64,000 bases of DNA. Origin: Paraburkholderia fungorum. Lineage in GTDB: Bacteria > Pseudomonadota > Gammaproteobacteria > Burkholderiales > Burkholderiaceae. Below the pieces are notes generated by a model. It was not told the origin of the DNA. It saw only the letters and a list, made by a program, of their open reading frames with translations, and searched no databases. A program made the translations under genes and the position numbers. How positions within the stretch are numbered: position 1 is the stretch's first letter; each line of letters begins with the position of its first letter. Positions 35,550-45,300 of the stretch are shown piece after piece. The stretch lies in assembly GCF_902833645.1 (NCBI RefSeq), contig NZ_CADFGE010000006.1:248001-312000 (forward strand), read 5' to 3'.

Positions 35550-36602
35550 ATGATGAAGCATCTCGGGCGCATCGCCGCGCTGGCCGGCTTGCTGGTGTCG
35601 CTGTGGCTGGTCTGGCAGGACAACCCCGGTGCGGTGTTCTCCGCCTTGCGCGCGGCCGGCGCTGGCCTGCTGCTGGCGGCGATCGCGCACGTGCTGCCGA
35701 TGATCGCCAACGCCTGCGACTGGCGCTCGCTGATTCGCGGCGCGAACCGGCCGGGTTTCGTCAATATGCTGCATCTGGTATGGGTGCGCGAATCCGTGAA
35801 TAGCATGCTGCCGGTGGCGCGGATCGGCGGCGAGGTGGTGTCGTTCCGCATGCTCCGGCGCTGGGGCGTGCGGCCATCCACGGCGGTGGGCAGCATCATT
35901 GTCGACATGCAGCTCACGGTGATCAGTCAGTTGCTGTTCACGATGGTCGGTATCGGTTTTCTGTTCGCGCACGCGCAGTCCGACACGCTGCGGCTCGCCG
36001 GGCAACTCGCGTGGGGCGTGGTGGTGCTGACGCCGCTCCTGATACTGTTCGCACTCGTGCAGCATGCGAGCCCCTTCGAGCGCATCACGCGCATGCTCAA
36101 TCGTATGACGAGTGGCAAGCTTGCCACGCTCGTCGGACAATCGGCGCAGATCGACCAGGCCATCAAGCTGATCTGGCGCCGCCGCGCCGTGGTGCTGCGC
36201 TATCTGTTCTTCTGGCAACCGCTGCAGTGTTTCCTGACCTCGCTCGAAATCTGGCTCGCGCTGTATTTTCTGGGCGTACATGTCACCCTCGTTGAAGCGG
36301 TGGTGATCGAATCGCTGATCCAGGCGATCAGCAGCGCGGCTTTCTTCGTGCCGGGCGGTCTCGGGGTGCAGGAGGGCGGTTTCATTCTGATCGGCGGCGC
36401 GTTCGGCCTCGATCCGTCCACCTGCCTCGCGCTCGCCGGCGCGCGGCGCATTCGCGATCTGCTGATCTTCGTGCCCGGCCTCATTGCGTGGCAGTTTGCC
36501 GAGTCGTCGAGCCGCGAGCCGAAGCCGGTGGCACAGGGGGCACAGGGGGCACAGGGAACACGGGCGGGGCGCACCGCCGTGGGCGAGGTAAGCGGACGCT
36601 AG
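35550..36602 (+). CDS. hpnL: HpnL-like membrane protein (LPG synthase/flippase TM fold)
   Basis: About 350 residues with six to eight membrane segments. VRESVNSMLPVARIGGEVVSFRML and FFVPGGLGVQEGGFILIG are the conserved loops of the lysyl-PG synthase TM family, in the hopanoid-associated HpnL subgroup. By family, a flippase or transporter role for the hopanoid lipid is reasonable but unproved. I chose the ATG at 35550. The C-terminal tail contains three near-perfect 9-10 bp repeats (GAQGAQG), a possible site of length variation. It follows hpnI by 80 bp. Confidence 0.75.
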   Translation: MMKHLGRIAALAGLLVSLWLVWQDNPGAVFSALRAAGAGLLLAAIAHVLPMIANACDWRSLIRGANRPGFVNMLHLVWVRESVNSMLPVARIGGEVVSFRMLRRWGVRPSTAVGSIIVDMQLTVISQLLFTMVGIGFLFAHAQSDTLRLAGQLAWGVVVLTPLLILFALVQHASPFERITRMLNRMTSGKLATLVGQSAQIDQAIKLIWRRRAVVLRYLFFWQPLQCFLTSLEIWLALYFLGVHVTLVEAVVIESLIQAISSAAFFVPGGLGVQEGGFILIGGAFGLDPSTCLALAGARRIRDLLIFVPGLIAWQFAESSSREPKPVAQGAQGAQGTRAGRTAVGEVSGR

Positions 36603-36623
36603 GCCGGCGCGCGCGTGGCGCGC

Positions 36624-38027
36624 TCAGTCCTCATCTCCGGTGTAGGCGGGGAACGATACTGCGACGGCGAGACCTTGCTCGCCGATCCCCGAGCCCAGAT
36701 GCAGGCTTGCGCCGAAATGCTCGGCGATGCGTGCGACGATCGAGAGTCCCAGTCCGCTGCCGGTCGCCTGATTGCCGGTCGCACGAAAAAAACGGTTCGT
36801 GAGACGCGCGAGATCGCCCGGTGCGACGCCGGGGCCGTTGTCGCGCACCGTGAGTTGCACACGGCCGACTTCACGGCGCACCGCCACTTCGACGCTGCCG
36901 CCGCGCCGTCCGTACTTGATTGCGTTATCCAGCAGATTGTCGAGCAGGATGCCCATCAGAACGGGTTCCGCGTTGATCTCCGCACGCATGTCGCCCGTGA
37001 GCGTGACGTGAATGTTTTTCTGCTGCGCATTGCGTTCGTTGGCGAGTAGCGCATCTTTCGCGACCGCCGCCGGCTTGAGCGGCGCGGTGGAGAGCTTCTC
37101 GTGCACGTCCAGGCGGGCAAGCAGCAGCAACTGCTCCGCAAGCCGCGCGCTGCGATCGACGCCTTGCACCACACGCTCCATCGCCACGCGCTGTAACGCC
37201 GCATCCGGCTCGGCCAGCGCCACTTGTGCCTGCACCTTGATCGCGGCGAGCGGCGTCTTCAGTTCATGGGCGGCGTCGGCGGTGAATGCACGTTCGCGTT
37301 CGATGGAGTGCTGCAAGCGCGACAGCACCAGATTGATCGCGTCGACGAGCGGCCGCACCTCGGTCGGCGCCCGGCCAATATCGACGGGTTCCAGCCGGTT
37401 GATGTCGCGTGCGCGAATTGCGCCCGACAGCACCTTGAGCGGCGCGAGACTCCAGCCGATGCTGAACCACACCAGCAGCGCCAGCACCGGCAGCGCGACG
37501 AGGGTGGGGCGCGCGATCCGGCTCGCGACTCCGCTTACCAGATCGCTGCGCGTATTGGCCGGTTCGAATACCCGAACCGTATGGCCGAGGGCGGTATCGC
37601 GCAAGGTGAACGTGTGCCATGCCTCGCCGCCGAGCGTCATGTTTTGCGCACCGCTTGCGGGTGGCACGGGTAAGTCCCACGCCTGCAGGGCGCGCAGTCG
37701 CGGGCTGCCCGCCAGGACCTCGCCGTTCGCTCCGCGTACCTGAAATAGCGCGTCGCGGGGCAACGCGTCGTCGTCGTCGCTATCGTTCGCACCGGCTTCG
37801 CCGCCTTGTTCTTCCTCGCGCAGATCGATGCGCGCATTGGCCAGGGTGGTCAGATTCCGCTGGTCGAGCAGCGCGAGAATTTGCGCGATTTCCGCAAGGC
37901 GTGCCTCTTCCCATTCACTGACTTCGCGCTTGGCCTGAAGATAGCTCGAGATCAGCGCGATACCCCAGATCAGCACGATGCTGGTGAGGATCAGCAGCAT
38001 CAGGCGACGGCGTATCGATGCCGGCAT
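36624..38027 (-). CDS. Sensor histidine kinase (QseC/PmrB type)
   Basis: A 467-residue sensor: TM1 at residues 8-30, a periplasmic domain of about 130 residues with an acidic patch (NDSDDDDALP), TM2 near 185, HAMP, HisKA with ADAAHELKTPLAAIK (phospho-His about residue 265), and HATPase with DNAIKYGRRGG and GSGLGLSIV. The acidic periplasmic cluster could sense cations, as in PmrB. The ATG at 38027 overlaps the regulator stop (TGATG). It lies in the middle of the hopanoid genes, reading against them. Confidence 0.92.
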   Translation of the reverse strand: MPASIRRRLMLLILTSIVLIWGIALISSYLQAKREVSEWEEARLAEIAQILALLDQRNLTTLANARIDLREEEQGGEAGANDSDDDDALPRDALFQVRGANGEVLAGSPRLRALQAWDLPVPPASGAQNMTLGGEAWHTFTLRDTALGHTVRVFEPANTRSDLVSGVASRIARPTLVALPVLALLVWFSIGWSLAPLKVLSGAIRARDINRLEPVDIGRAPTEVRPLVDAINLVLSRLQHSIERERAFTADAAHELKTPLAAIKVQAQVALAEPDAALQRVAMERVVQGVDRSARLAEQLLLLARLDVHEKLSTAPLKPAAVAKDALLANERNAQQKNIHVTLTGDMRAEINAEPVLMGILLDNLLDNAIKYGRRGGSVEVAVRREVGRVQLTVRDNGPGVAPGDLARLTNRFFRATGNQATGSGLGLSIVARIAEHFGASLHLGSGIGEQGLAVAVSFPAYTGDED

Positions 38028-38686
38028 CAAGCTTTCTCCACCACGTAGCCGATATTGCGCACGGTTCTGATCAGCTTGGCGCCGAGCTTTTTGCGTAGGT
38101 TGGACACGTGGACTTCGATCGCATTGCTCTCGATTTCCTCCTGCCAGCCGTACAGACTTTCTTCCAGCCGCGAGCGGGACTGCGGAATACCCTGGTTGGT
38201 CAGCAACTGCATCAGGATTGCCCATTCACGCGAGGTGAGGGGGACGCGCGTATTGCCGATTTCAACGGTTTGCGCGGCGGGATTGACCGTCAGATCCTGA
38301 TAGCGGATAAGTTCGATGCTGCGCCCTTGCGCGCGTCGCAGCAGCGCCCGGCAACGGGCAATCAGCTCGGTCAGGTCGAAGGGCTTGCCGAGGTAATCGT
38401 CGGCGCCCGCCTCGAGGCCGCCGACCCGATCCACTACCGTGCCTCTTGCGGTCAGCACCAGCACCGGCACATCCTTGCCGGCGTCGCGCAGCCTTTTGAG
38501 CAGGTCCATACCCGATACTCTGGGCAGGCCCAGATCGAGCACGACGAGCGCGTAGGCGGTAGTATCGAGCGCAAGACTTGCCTTGTGACCGTCGCGTGCC
38601 CAATCGACCGTGAAACCGGCTTGACGCAGTCCTGCTTCGATACCGCAGCCGATCAGGTCGTCGTCTTCTACGAGGAGTACGCGCAT
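38027..38686 (-). CDS. OmpR-family response regulator (QseB/PmrA/BasR type)
   Basis: 219 residues: receiver with VEDDDLIG and phospho-Asp51 (ALVVLDLGLPRVSG), the switch LTARG and Lys in LGKPFD, then a winged-helix DNA-binding domain ending SNAIEVHVSNLRKKLG and IRTVRNIGYV. It is in an operon with the kinase. Boxes of the PmrA type lie in front of both flanking hpn transcription units, making this the first candidate to control them. GTGAGCTTCAG occurs twice (38743 and 38763) in its own upstream region. Confidence 0.93.
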   Translation of the reverse strand: MRVLLVEDDDLIGCGIEAGLRQAGFTVDWARDGHKASLALDTTAYALVVLDLGLPRVSGMDLLKRLRDAGKDVPVLVLTARGTVVDRVGGLEAGADDYLGKPFDLTELIARCRALLRRAQGRSIELIRYQDLTVNPAAQTVEIGNTRVPLTSREWAILMQLLTNQGIPQSRSRLEESLYGWQEEIESNAIEVHVSNLRKKLGAKLIRTVRNIGYVVEKA

Positions 38687-38830
38687 GGGGGAAAAGACTC
38701 CGTTGGATGTTCATTGCATTGCGGCAAAGGGTTCCCGTCGATGTGAGCTTCAGTGAAATTCCGTGAGCTTCAGGCCGCATATCCGAAGTGTAACGATCAT
38801 GTCTACGACACGCTTTATACCTCATTATTC

Positions 38831-38847
38831 CTTAAGGTTTCCTTCAG
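38831..38847 (+). promoter_or_regulatory. PmrA/BasR-like box between the regulator gene and the second hpn arm
   Basis: CTTAAG-GTTTC-CTTCAG, the same 17 bases as at 32732, with a -10-like TACCAT (38858-38863) 10 bp downstream on the plus strand. Oriented toward the 39072 and 39426 genes; it could also affect the divergent two-component operon. Confidence 0.65.
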
Positions 38848-39071
38848 CTAGAATCGCTACCATCGCCCCTGAATTGTTGCTGTCGTGTGGCCGTCATGGG
38901 CATACGACATTACGTCGGGTTGTCAGAATGTTGCAACCCAATCGTAATAACATCGACCGAAAGTACGGCCGGCGCTTTGGTAGGCGCTTTCGTCAGCGCT
39001 TTTTCCGGCGAATGGCACCACCTCACGCCGACGTGCGTTTCGTGCGTTTCGTCAGGCCACGAGATCACGCC

Positions 39072-39413
39072 ATGAAGCCAGTCACGATCGACATGTTGCG
39101 GGCCCACCTGATGGCGGCGTCGCTCACGGCCATGGGTACTCAGGTGCTCGCGTTGCTGGCCCTGCTGGTCATGCCGGTTTCCTCGCAAGTCTTCAGTTCC
39201 ACGAGTTTCCGGATCCTTGCGCTCACGCTGATCGCGAGCGGCGTCGTGCTGATGCGCCAGTTCGCGCAGGCCGCTTTCAACGTCGCCTTCCGGAACCGGC
39301 ACGCAACCCACGCCGGCCGGTCCGTGCTGATCGGTGCGGATTGTCCGTGGCGTTGGTTCGTTGTGCTTCATCTGCGCTTTACGGGTAGGCCTTTCGTGCT
39401 GGCCAGGCCTTGA
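39072..39413 (+). CDS. Small membrane protein, 113 residues
   Basis: The ATG at 39072 opens a frame with two predicted membrane helices (about residues 13-36 and 46-64: VLALLALLVMPVSSQ and ILALTLIASGVVLM) and a basic, Trp-containing tail. The frame is open further upstream but Arg-rich and not convincing. No good ribosome site. Its stop lies 12 bp before the GT21 gene, so it may be the first gene of that operon. Family not recognised. Confidence 0.45.
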   Translation: MKPVTIDMLRAHLMAASLTAMGTQVLALLALLVMPVSSQVFSSTSFRILALTLIASGVVLMRQFAQAAFNVAFRNRHATHAGRSVLIGADCPWRWFVVLHLRFTGRPFVLARP

Positions 39414-39425
39414 CGGACACGAGCG

Positions 39426-40703
39426 ATGGCAGCGCATTCATTGACAGCATACCAATGGGTCCTGTTACTCGGCTGCGCGTCAGCGTCGCTTTATGCGATG
39501 CTGGCCGCCGTGGCGATGCCGTTTTTTGCGGCGCGGCGCGGACGAACGGCGCGAGCGGCGGCTGCGAGCGCCGCCTCCAGGGCCGCGGATGTTTTGACTC
39601 CCTTTGCCGGTGTCGGCGTCAGCGTCCTTAAGCCGCTGTGTGGCGCCGAGCCACGTCTGTACGAAAATCTCAGAACCTTTTGCGACCAGCGTCACGGAAA
39701 TTTCCAGCTCGTGCTGGGCGTATCTTCGCCGGACGATCCGGCCATTGCCGTGGTGCGCCGTTTGCAGGCCGCATACCCGGGGCACGATATCGAGCTTGCG
39801 GTCGATGCGCGTGTACACGGCAGCAATCTCAAGGTCAGCAATCTGATCAACATGGCGGAGCATGCGCGCCATGAGTTGATTGTGATTGCCGATAGCGACA
39901 TCGCGGTCGAAGCCGATTATCTCGACAGCGTGGCGGCGCCGCTGGCCGATCCACGCGTGGGGGTCGTCACCTGTCTCTACGTGGCGCAGGGCGTCGGCGG
40001 TTTCTGGCCGCGGTTGGGTGCGTTGTTCATCAACGAGTGGTTTGCTCCGTCTGTGCGTGTCGCGCATGCGGTCGGCTCGCGCCGCTTCGGTTTTGGCGCG
40101 ACGCTCGCATTGCGCCGCGCGACGCTTGAGCGTATTGGCGGTTTCGACGCGTTAAAAGACTGTCTCGCGGATGATTACTGGCTCGCTGAACACGTGCGGG
40201 CACTCGGACTTCGGACGGTGCTGTCGCGTGTGATGGTGGCCACCGATGTCATCGAGCCGACCTTTTCCGCGTTGTGGCAGCGCGAGACACGCTGGCTGCG
40301 TACGATCCGTTCGGTGAACCCGCCTGGTTTTGCGTCGTTGATCATCACGTTCCCGACGCCGTGGCTGCTGGCCGGCGCATGGCTGACCCACAGCCTTGCG
40401 AGCGCGCCGTTCGACGGCGTGCATCTGTGGGCGGCGCTGGCGAGCGGCGCGGGCACGGCGGCGGGGTTTGCCGCGCGCATGCTGCTGCATCTGCGGTCCG
40501 CGCGTCATGAGCGCACCTTCTGGCGCGATCTGCCGCTGGTGCCGTTGCGCGATGTCTTGCTGATGTTCCAGTGGCTCGTGGCCGCGTTTGGCTCGCATGT
40601 GGTGTGGCGCGGCCAACGCGTGCGGGTCGACACCTCCACGTCTACCGCGCAACCTGCGGCGTTGCGTGTAATGGATGTCATGGAGACGTCGGATGGCGGC
40701 TAA
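39426..40703 (+). CDS. GT21 glycosyltransferase, HpnI paralogue paired with hpnK
   Basis: 425 residues with the same layout as the 34285 protein: N-terminal anchor, GVSVLKPLCGAEP, VIADSDIAV, LADDYWLAEH and RETRWLRTIRS motifs, and C-terminal membrane segments. The internal block VDARVHGSNLKVSNLINM is the HpnI signature. It overlaps hpnK by 11 bp. In characterised pathways HpnI adds GlcNAc and HpnK deacetylates it, so this copy is as likely as the first to be the functional HpnI, or it may add a different sugar. Confidence 0.8.
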   Translation: MAAHSLTAYQWVLLLGCASASLYAMLAAVAMPFFAARRGRTARAAAASAASRAADVLTPFAGVGVSVLKPLCGAEPRLYENLRTFCDQRHGNFQLVLGVSSPDDPAIAVVRRLQAAYPGHDIELAVDARVHGSNLKVSNLINMAEHARHELIVIADSDIAVEADYLDSVAAPLADPRVGVVTCLYVAQGVGGFWPRLGALFINEWFAPSVRVAHAVGSRRFGFGATLALRRATLERIGGFDALKDCLADDYWLAEHVRALGLRTVLSRVMVATDVIEPTFSALWQRETRWLRTIRSVNPPGFASLIITFPTPWLLAGAWLTHSLASAPFDGVHLWAALASGAGTAAGFAARMLLHLRSARHERTFWRDLPLVPLRDVLLMFQWLVAAFGSHVVWRGQRVRVDTSTSTAQPAALRVMDVMETSDGG

Positions 40704-41517
40704 GCCACGCGGGTTGATTGTCACAGCCGACGATTTCGGACTGCATCAACGGGTGAATCTGGCGGTCGAGCAGGCGCACCGGTATGGTGTGTTGACGGCT
40801 GCGAGCCTGATGATCGGTGCGCCCGCCGCGGACGATGCGGTGGCGCGTGCTCGCGCGCTGCCGGGGTTGCGGGTTGGCCTGCATCTGGTGCTGGCTGACG
40901 GCGACGCCGTTATGCCGCGCGACGGGATTGCCGCGCTGGTTGACGAGCATGGACGGTTCGGCGATAACATGGTGCGCGACGGGGTGCGGTTTTTCTTTTT
41001 GCCGCATGTTCGCAAACAGTTGGCGCGGGAAATTCGCGCGCAATTCGAGGCATTTGCGAAGACGGGGTTGACGCTCGATCATGTCAACACGCACAAGCAT
41101 TTTCATTTGCATCCGACGGTGCTGGGTTTGATTCTGGAGATTGGCCGCGAGTACGGGATGCGGGCGATGCGGTTGCCGTTCGAGGTTAGCGCGCCGGTGT
41201 GGTTACGGCCGTGGATTTCGCGGGTGCGGGCGAGGTTGGATCGGGCGGGGATCGCGCACAACGATTATGTAGTTGGGATTGCTGATAGTGGACGGATGGA
41301 TGAGGCGGTGTGGCTCGCTGCGCTTGCCGATTTGCCGCATGGGGTGGGGGAGATTTATTGTCATCCTGCGTTTGCCGGCGATCGGGTTTTGAGTGATGGG
41401 ATGCGGGATTATCGGCATGCCGATGAGTTGCAGGCGCTTTTGTCGCCTCGGGTCGGCGAGGCGATTCGGGGGTTGGGGGTTCCGGTGGGGGGGTTTGAGG
41501 ATGTGTTGAGAGGTTGA
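40693..41517 (+). CDS. hpnK: Hopanoid-associated deacetylase HpnK (YdjC/ChbG family)
   Basis: A 274-residue carbohydrate deacetylase. TADDFGLHQRVN carries the metal-binding Asp pair, HVNTHKHFHLHPTV the His ligands, and EIYCHPAF a C-terminal active-site His. HpnK removes acetate from GlcNAc-BHT to give glucosaminyl-BHT, the HpnJ substrate. GGAGA lies 7 nt before the ATG at 40693. Codon third positions become noticeably G/T-rich toward the end of the gene. Confidence 0.9.
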   Translation: MAAKPRGLIVTADDFGLHQRVNLAVEQAHRYGVLTAASLMIGAPAADDAVARARALPGLRVGLHLVLADGDAVMPRDGIAALVDEHGRFGDNMVRDGVRFFFLPHVRKQLAREIRAQFEAFAKTGLTLDHVNTHKHFHLHPTVLGLILEIGREYGMRAMRLPFEVSAPVWLRPWISRVRARLDRAGIAHNDYVVGIADSGRMDEAVWLAALADLPHGVGEIYCHPAFAGDRVLSDGMRDYRHADELQALLSPRVGEAIRGLGVPVGGFEDVLRG

Positions 41518-41563
41518 TTTTCTTTTTGCCTGTTCGGCGGGTTCCTTGTTGATCTGGCTCTTT

Positions 41564-41794
41564 GGCCTTTCCTTGCTGTGTTAGTGGTCTATTGGCGTTG
41601 CCCCTGTGCGGGGCGGCACTTACTTTCTTTGCCGCCGCAAAGAAAGATAAGCAAAGAAAGCGGCTTACACCGCTAATTCTTAAGCGGGTCCCCCGCGCAG
41701 TAGCGGTAGTGGTGCATCTGGAATCTGTGTCCTCGCACATTCGGCGCTGGTGACAAAGGCGTCATACCTCCGGCGGCGCTGCGCGCGCCGATAC
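41564..41794 (-). repeat. Dispersed intergenic repeat, copy 1 (inverted)
   Basis: Reverse-strand copy of a roughly 230-bp element shared with 42134-42334 and 52781-53012. Shared blocks are CAGATTCCAGATGCACC, GGGGGACCCGCTTA, a hairpin with an AAAGAAA-rich stem, and GCCGCCCCGCACAGGGGC. Here the stem is slightly degenerate. Confidence 0.8.
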
Positions 41795-42133
41795 CCTGTT
41801 CAAAACACCGGCCGCCGGACTTGCGCTTCCGCGGTTTGGTCCGTTCCCAGCTCGCCGTTGCATCGCTGCCACTCGGCCGCGGTGTAGCTCTCCCGATTTC
41901 CTGTTGCCGTTCCCTGCTTCCTGTTGCCTCGCTGCTGCAAGCACAACTGTGGCAGCGATCGTGATTGCACCGCGAATGCGACGCACGCCATTCCATTTGA
42001 AGTGGGGTTGACCAATCAGGGCGGGGGCATCTCGCCGAGGCGAAGCCGAGGGCACCCGCTGCGCGAAGCGAAGCCGCTGGTTTCCCTGGCAGACCCGTCC
42101 GCGACGCACGCAGTGCGGAGTGGGAGCTGATGA
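41795..42133. other. Non-coding segment between two inverted repeat copies
   Basis: 339 bp flanked by oppositely oriented copies of the dispersed repeat. No gene, terminator or RNA structure that I can support; open frames here lack ribosome sites and conserved sequence. Confidence 0.4.
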
Positions 42134-42334
42134 GTGCTTTGTCAACGGCGCGGAGTGTGCGGGGGCACGGATTCCAGATGCACCACTACCGTGGCTGCGC
42201 GGGGGACCCGCTTAAAAATTAGCGGTTTGAGCCGCTTTCTTTTGCCTACTTTTCTTTGCGGCAGGCAAAGAAAAGTAGGTGCCGCCCCGCACAGGGGCAA
42301 CGCTAATAGACCACTAACAATTCAAGGAAAGGCC
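42134..42334 (+). repeat. Dispersed intergenic repeat, copy 2
   Basis: Plus-strand copy with the perfect hairpin CCTACTTTTCTTTGC, 5-nt loop, and its 15-nt complement, then GCCGCCCCGCACAGGGGC and TAATAGACCACTAACA. The 5' part has diverged from copies 1 and 3. It ends just before the RND gene stop. Confidence 0.8.
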
Positions 42335-42393
42335 AACAGGCCAAAAGATCAACACCCAAATCAGACCCCGCCGAGCAGGCAATCACCACCCCT

Positions 42394-45300
42394 TCAAACA
42401 CCCCCCTTCTTCATCAACAACTTCAACACCACAGGCAAAAGCAACAACACCAACGGCAACTGCACAATCAACCCCGAAATAATGGCAACTGCCAACGGCT
42501 GCTGCATAGCCGACCCCTGCCCAAGGGCAAAAGCAAGCGGCAGCAATGCCAAAATAGCCGCAATAGTCGTCATGGTAATCGGCCGCAACCGATTCCGCCC
42601 AGCCGCGATCAGCGCCTCCTCGAACCGGACACCTTCATCCCGAATCAACCCCTGCAACTCCGATACATAAAAAATCGCCACCTCGGTCACGATGCCGATA
42701 ATCATCGTCATCCCCATCATCGCGGAGATGTTCAACTCGATGCCGGTGATCCATAACCCGATAAACACCGCGCCCGCGGCCAGCAACGGCATCGCCATCA
42801 CCGCCAGCGCAACGCGAAACCGCTCGTACAGAAACAGCAGCAAGCCAAACACCAACGCAATTGCCGCGCCGAACACCGTCAACAAACCCTTGAAAGCAAT
42901 CTGCTGTTGCTGATACAAGCCACCCAACTCGTAATACACGCCGGCCGGCAACAAACTTCCATCGCTCAACACACGCTGCACGTCCGCGATCGTCGAGCCC
43001 AGATCGCGGCCGTCGATCCGCGCGGTCACCGCCACCATCCGCTTGAGATTGTCGCGGCTGATTTCCGGTTGGCCAGTCACCGTCACCTGATCGGCAACGC
43101 GATTTAGCGCGAACAGATGGCCGTCCGGTGCACGAATTTCCAACTGCCCCAGTTGCGTATCGGTGAGCTTCAGCGCGCCAGCCACGCGTACCCGCACGCC
43201 TACGGTCTTCGGCCCGCTTTGGAACTGCGTTGCAATATTGCCCTCCACCATGTCCGACACCGCCTGCGCGATCGACTGCGGGTCCATTCCCTCAGCCGCC
43301 GCCGCCTCCGGCCGGATGTGCAGTTCGAGCGCATCGCCCGCCGGATTGATGCCGTCGTTGACGTCCACCACGCCCTGAATCTTGCCGATTCGTTCGGCCA
43401 CCTTGCGCGCGGTCGTGTCTAACGTCGTCTGGTCGTCGGAATAGATCTTGATCTGGACCGGTTGCGGCACCGCGGTGAGGTCGCCGATCAGATCCTCCAT
43501 CAACTGCGCGAGTTCGATGCTCACGCCGGGCACCTGCGTCTCGATCTTCGAGCGGACTTCCTCCATCACCGTTTCAATCGGCTCACGGCCACTCGATTTC
43601 AGGCGGATAAAGAAGTCCCCCTTATTGGGCTCGTTCAGATCGCCGCCAAGACCGGCGCCAGTACGGCGCGAGTAAGTCGCGATGTTCGGATTCGCGCGGA
43701 TGATCGCCTCGATCTGCTTCATCAGCCGGTCGGTTTCGGTCACGGATGTGCCCGGTTCGGTGTGGTAATCGAGCACGAAACCGCCTTCGTCCATGCTCGG
43801 CATGAAGCCGCTACCCACCCGCGTGAACGCGAATGCGGCCACCACGATCAGCGGCAACACGCCGAGCAGCACCAGAGGCGGCCGCGCCGTTACGCGCTCG
43901 ATGAGAAAGCCGTAGCGCCGGTTCATCCATGCGGCGAAGCGGGTTTCCTTGTGCTCCTCGGCGTCCTTCGGCGTCAGCCAGCGGTCACACAGAATCGGCA
44001 CGGCGAGCCACGTGACGAGAAACGAAATGAACAGCGCGCTTGCCATTGTCACGGAGAGCGCCTTGAAGAACGCGCCCGTCACCCCCGACAGAAACGCGAG
44101 CGGCACGAAAATGATCAGTGTCGCCGCCGACGATCCGGCAAGCGGCCGCGTGAATTCGAGCGCCGCCGCCATCACGCGGCCATGGAACTTGTGCGCACCG
44201 CCTTCGCGCATGCGTCGCACGATGTGTTCGATCATCACGATGGCGTCGTCGATCACGAGGCCGACCGCGGCTGCCATCCCGCCGAGCGTCATGATGTTGA
44301 AGCCCATGCCGAACACGTCGAGCAGCAGGATCGTCGCGGCCATCACGACCGGCACCAGGGCGACCGCGATCGCCGTGATCTTCCAGTTGCGCAAAAAGGC
44401 AAACAGCGTGAACGCAGCCAGCACCACGCCGATCATGATCGCGTCGCGCACGCTGGTCGCCGAGGCGATCACCAGTTCGCTCTGGTCGTACCAGTTCGAC
44501 AGGTGCACGCCCGCCGGCATCTGATGCTGGAAATCTGCGAGTTTCGCGCGGATCGCCTTGGCCATCGCCACGCTGTTCGCGCCGGGCTGCTGGTAGACGT
44601 TGAGCAGCACGGCGTCCTGACCGTCGGCCGTGACGCGCATCCATTGCGGCACGACGCCCTGACGAACGGTCGCGATGTCGCCGAGGCGGATTTGCGTCGC
44701 GCCATTGCTCGACACCACCACGTTGCGCAGTTCGTCGAGTCGCGTGATCGTGGTGTTGGCAATCACGAGATACAACTTGTCGTGATCCTCAATGCGGCCG
44801 TTGGCCATCAACACGTTGCTCGCGCCGATCGCTTTCGAGACGTCCGGCAGCGACAGCTTATAAGCGGCAAGGCGCGCCGGATCGATCGCGACTTCAAATT
44901 CGTCCTGCGCGCCACCCGTCACATCGACACGCGCGACCCCTTCCACTGATGACAGCAACGGGCGCATCTGGAATTGCGCGAGATCGTGCAGCGCCGACAG
45001 CGACTGCTGTTTCGATGTCAGGCTATACGCAAGTACCGGGAACACGGTCGGGTCCATGCGCCGGACTTGCATTGAGGTGCCCTGCGGCAGCGTCGCGAGA
45101 ATCTCGCTGATCGCCGACTGAGCCTGCAACGTGGCTTGCGCCATGTCGGTGCCCCAGTCGAAATTGATCGAAATTTCCGCGGCGCCGCGGCTCGTGGTCG
45201 ACTCGACGTCGCGCACGTTCGGCACGCGGCGCAGCGCCTCTTCGACCGGCATTGTGACGAGCGTGGCCATCTGTTCAGCAGGGCGGTCACCCGCGTCCAG

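Noticed and set aside
38763..39071. Extended N-terminus of the 113-residue membrane protein
   Set aside because: The upstream part is Arg/Phe-rich, overlaps the regulatory box and has no ribosome site.
41564..42334. Composite transposon formed by the two inverted repeat copies
   Set aside because: No transposase and no target duplication visible; described only as a repeat pair.
43462..44949. 495-codon plus-strand frame opposite the RND pump
   Set aside because: His/Asp/Arg low-complexity reading of the pump gene's complement; no start signal.
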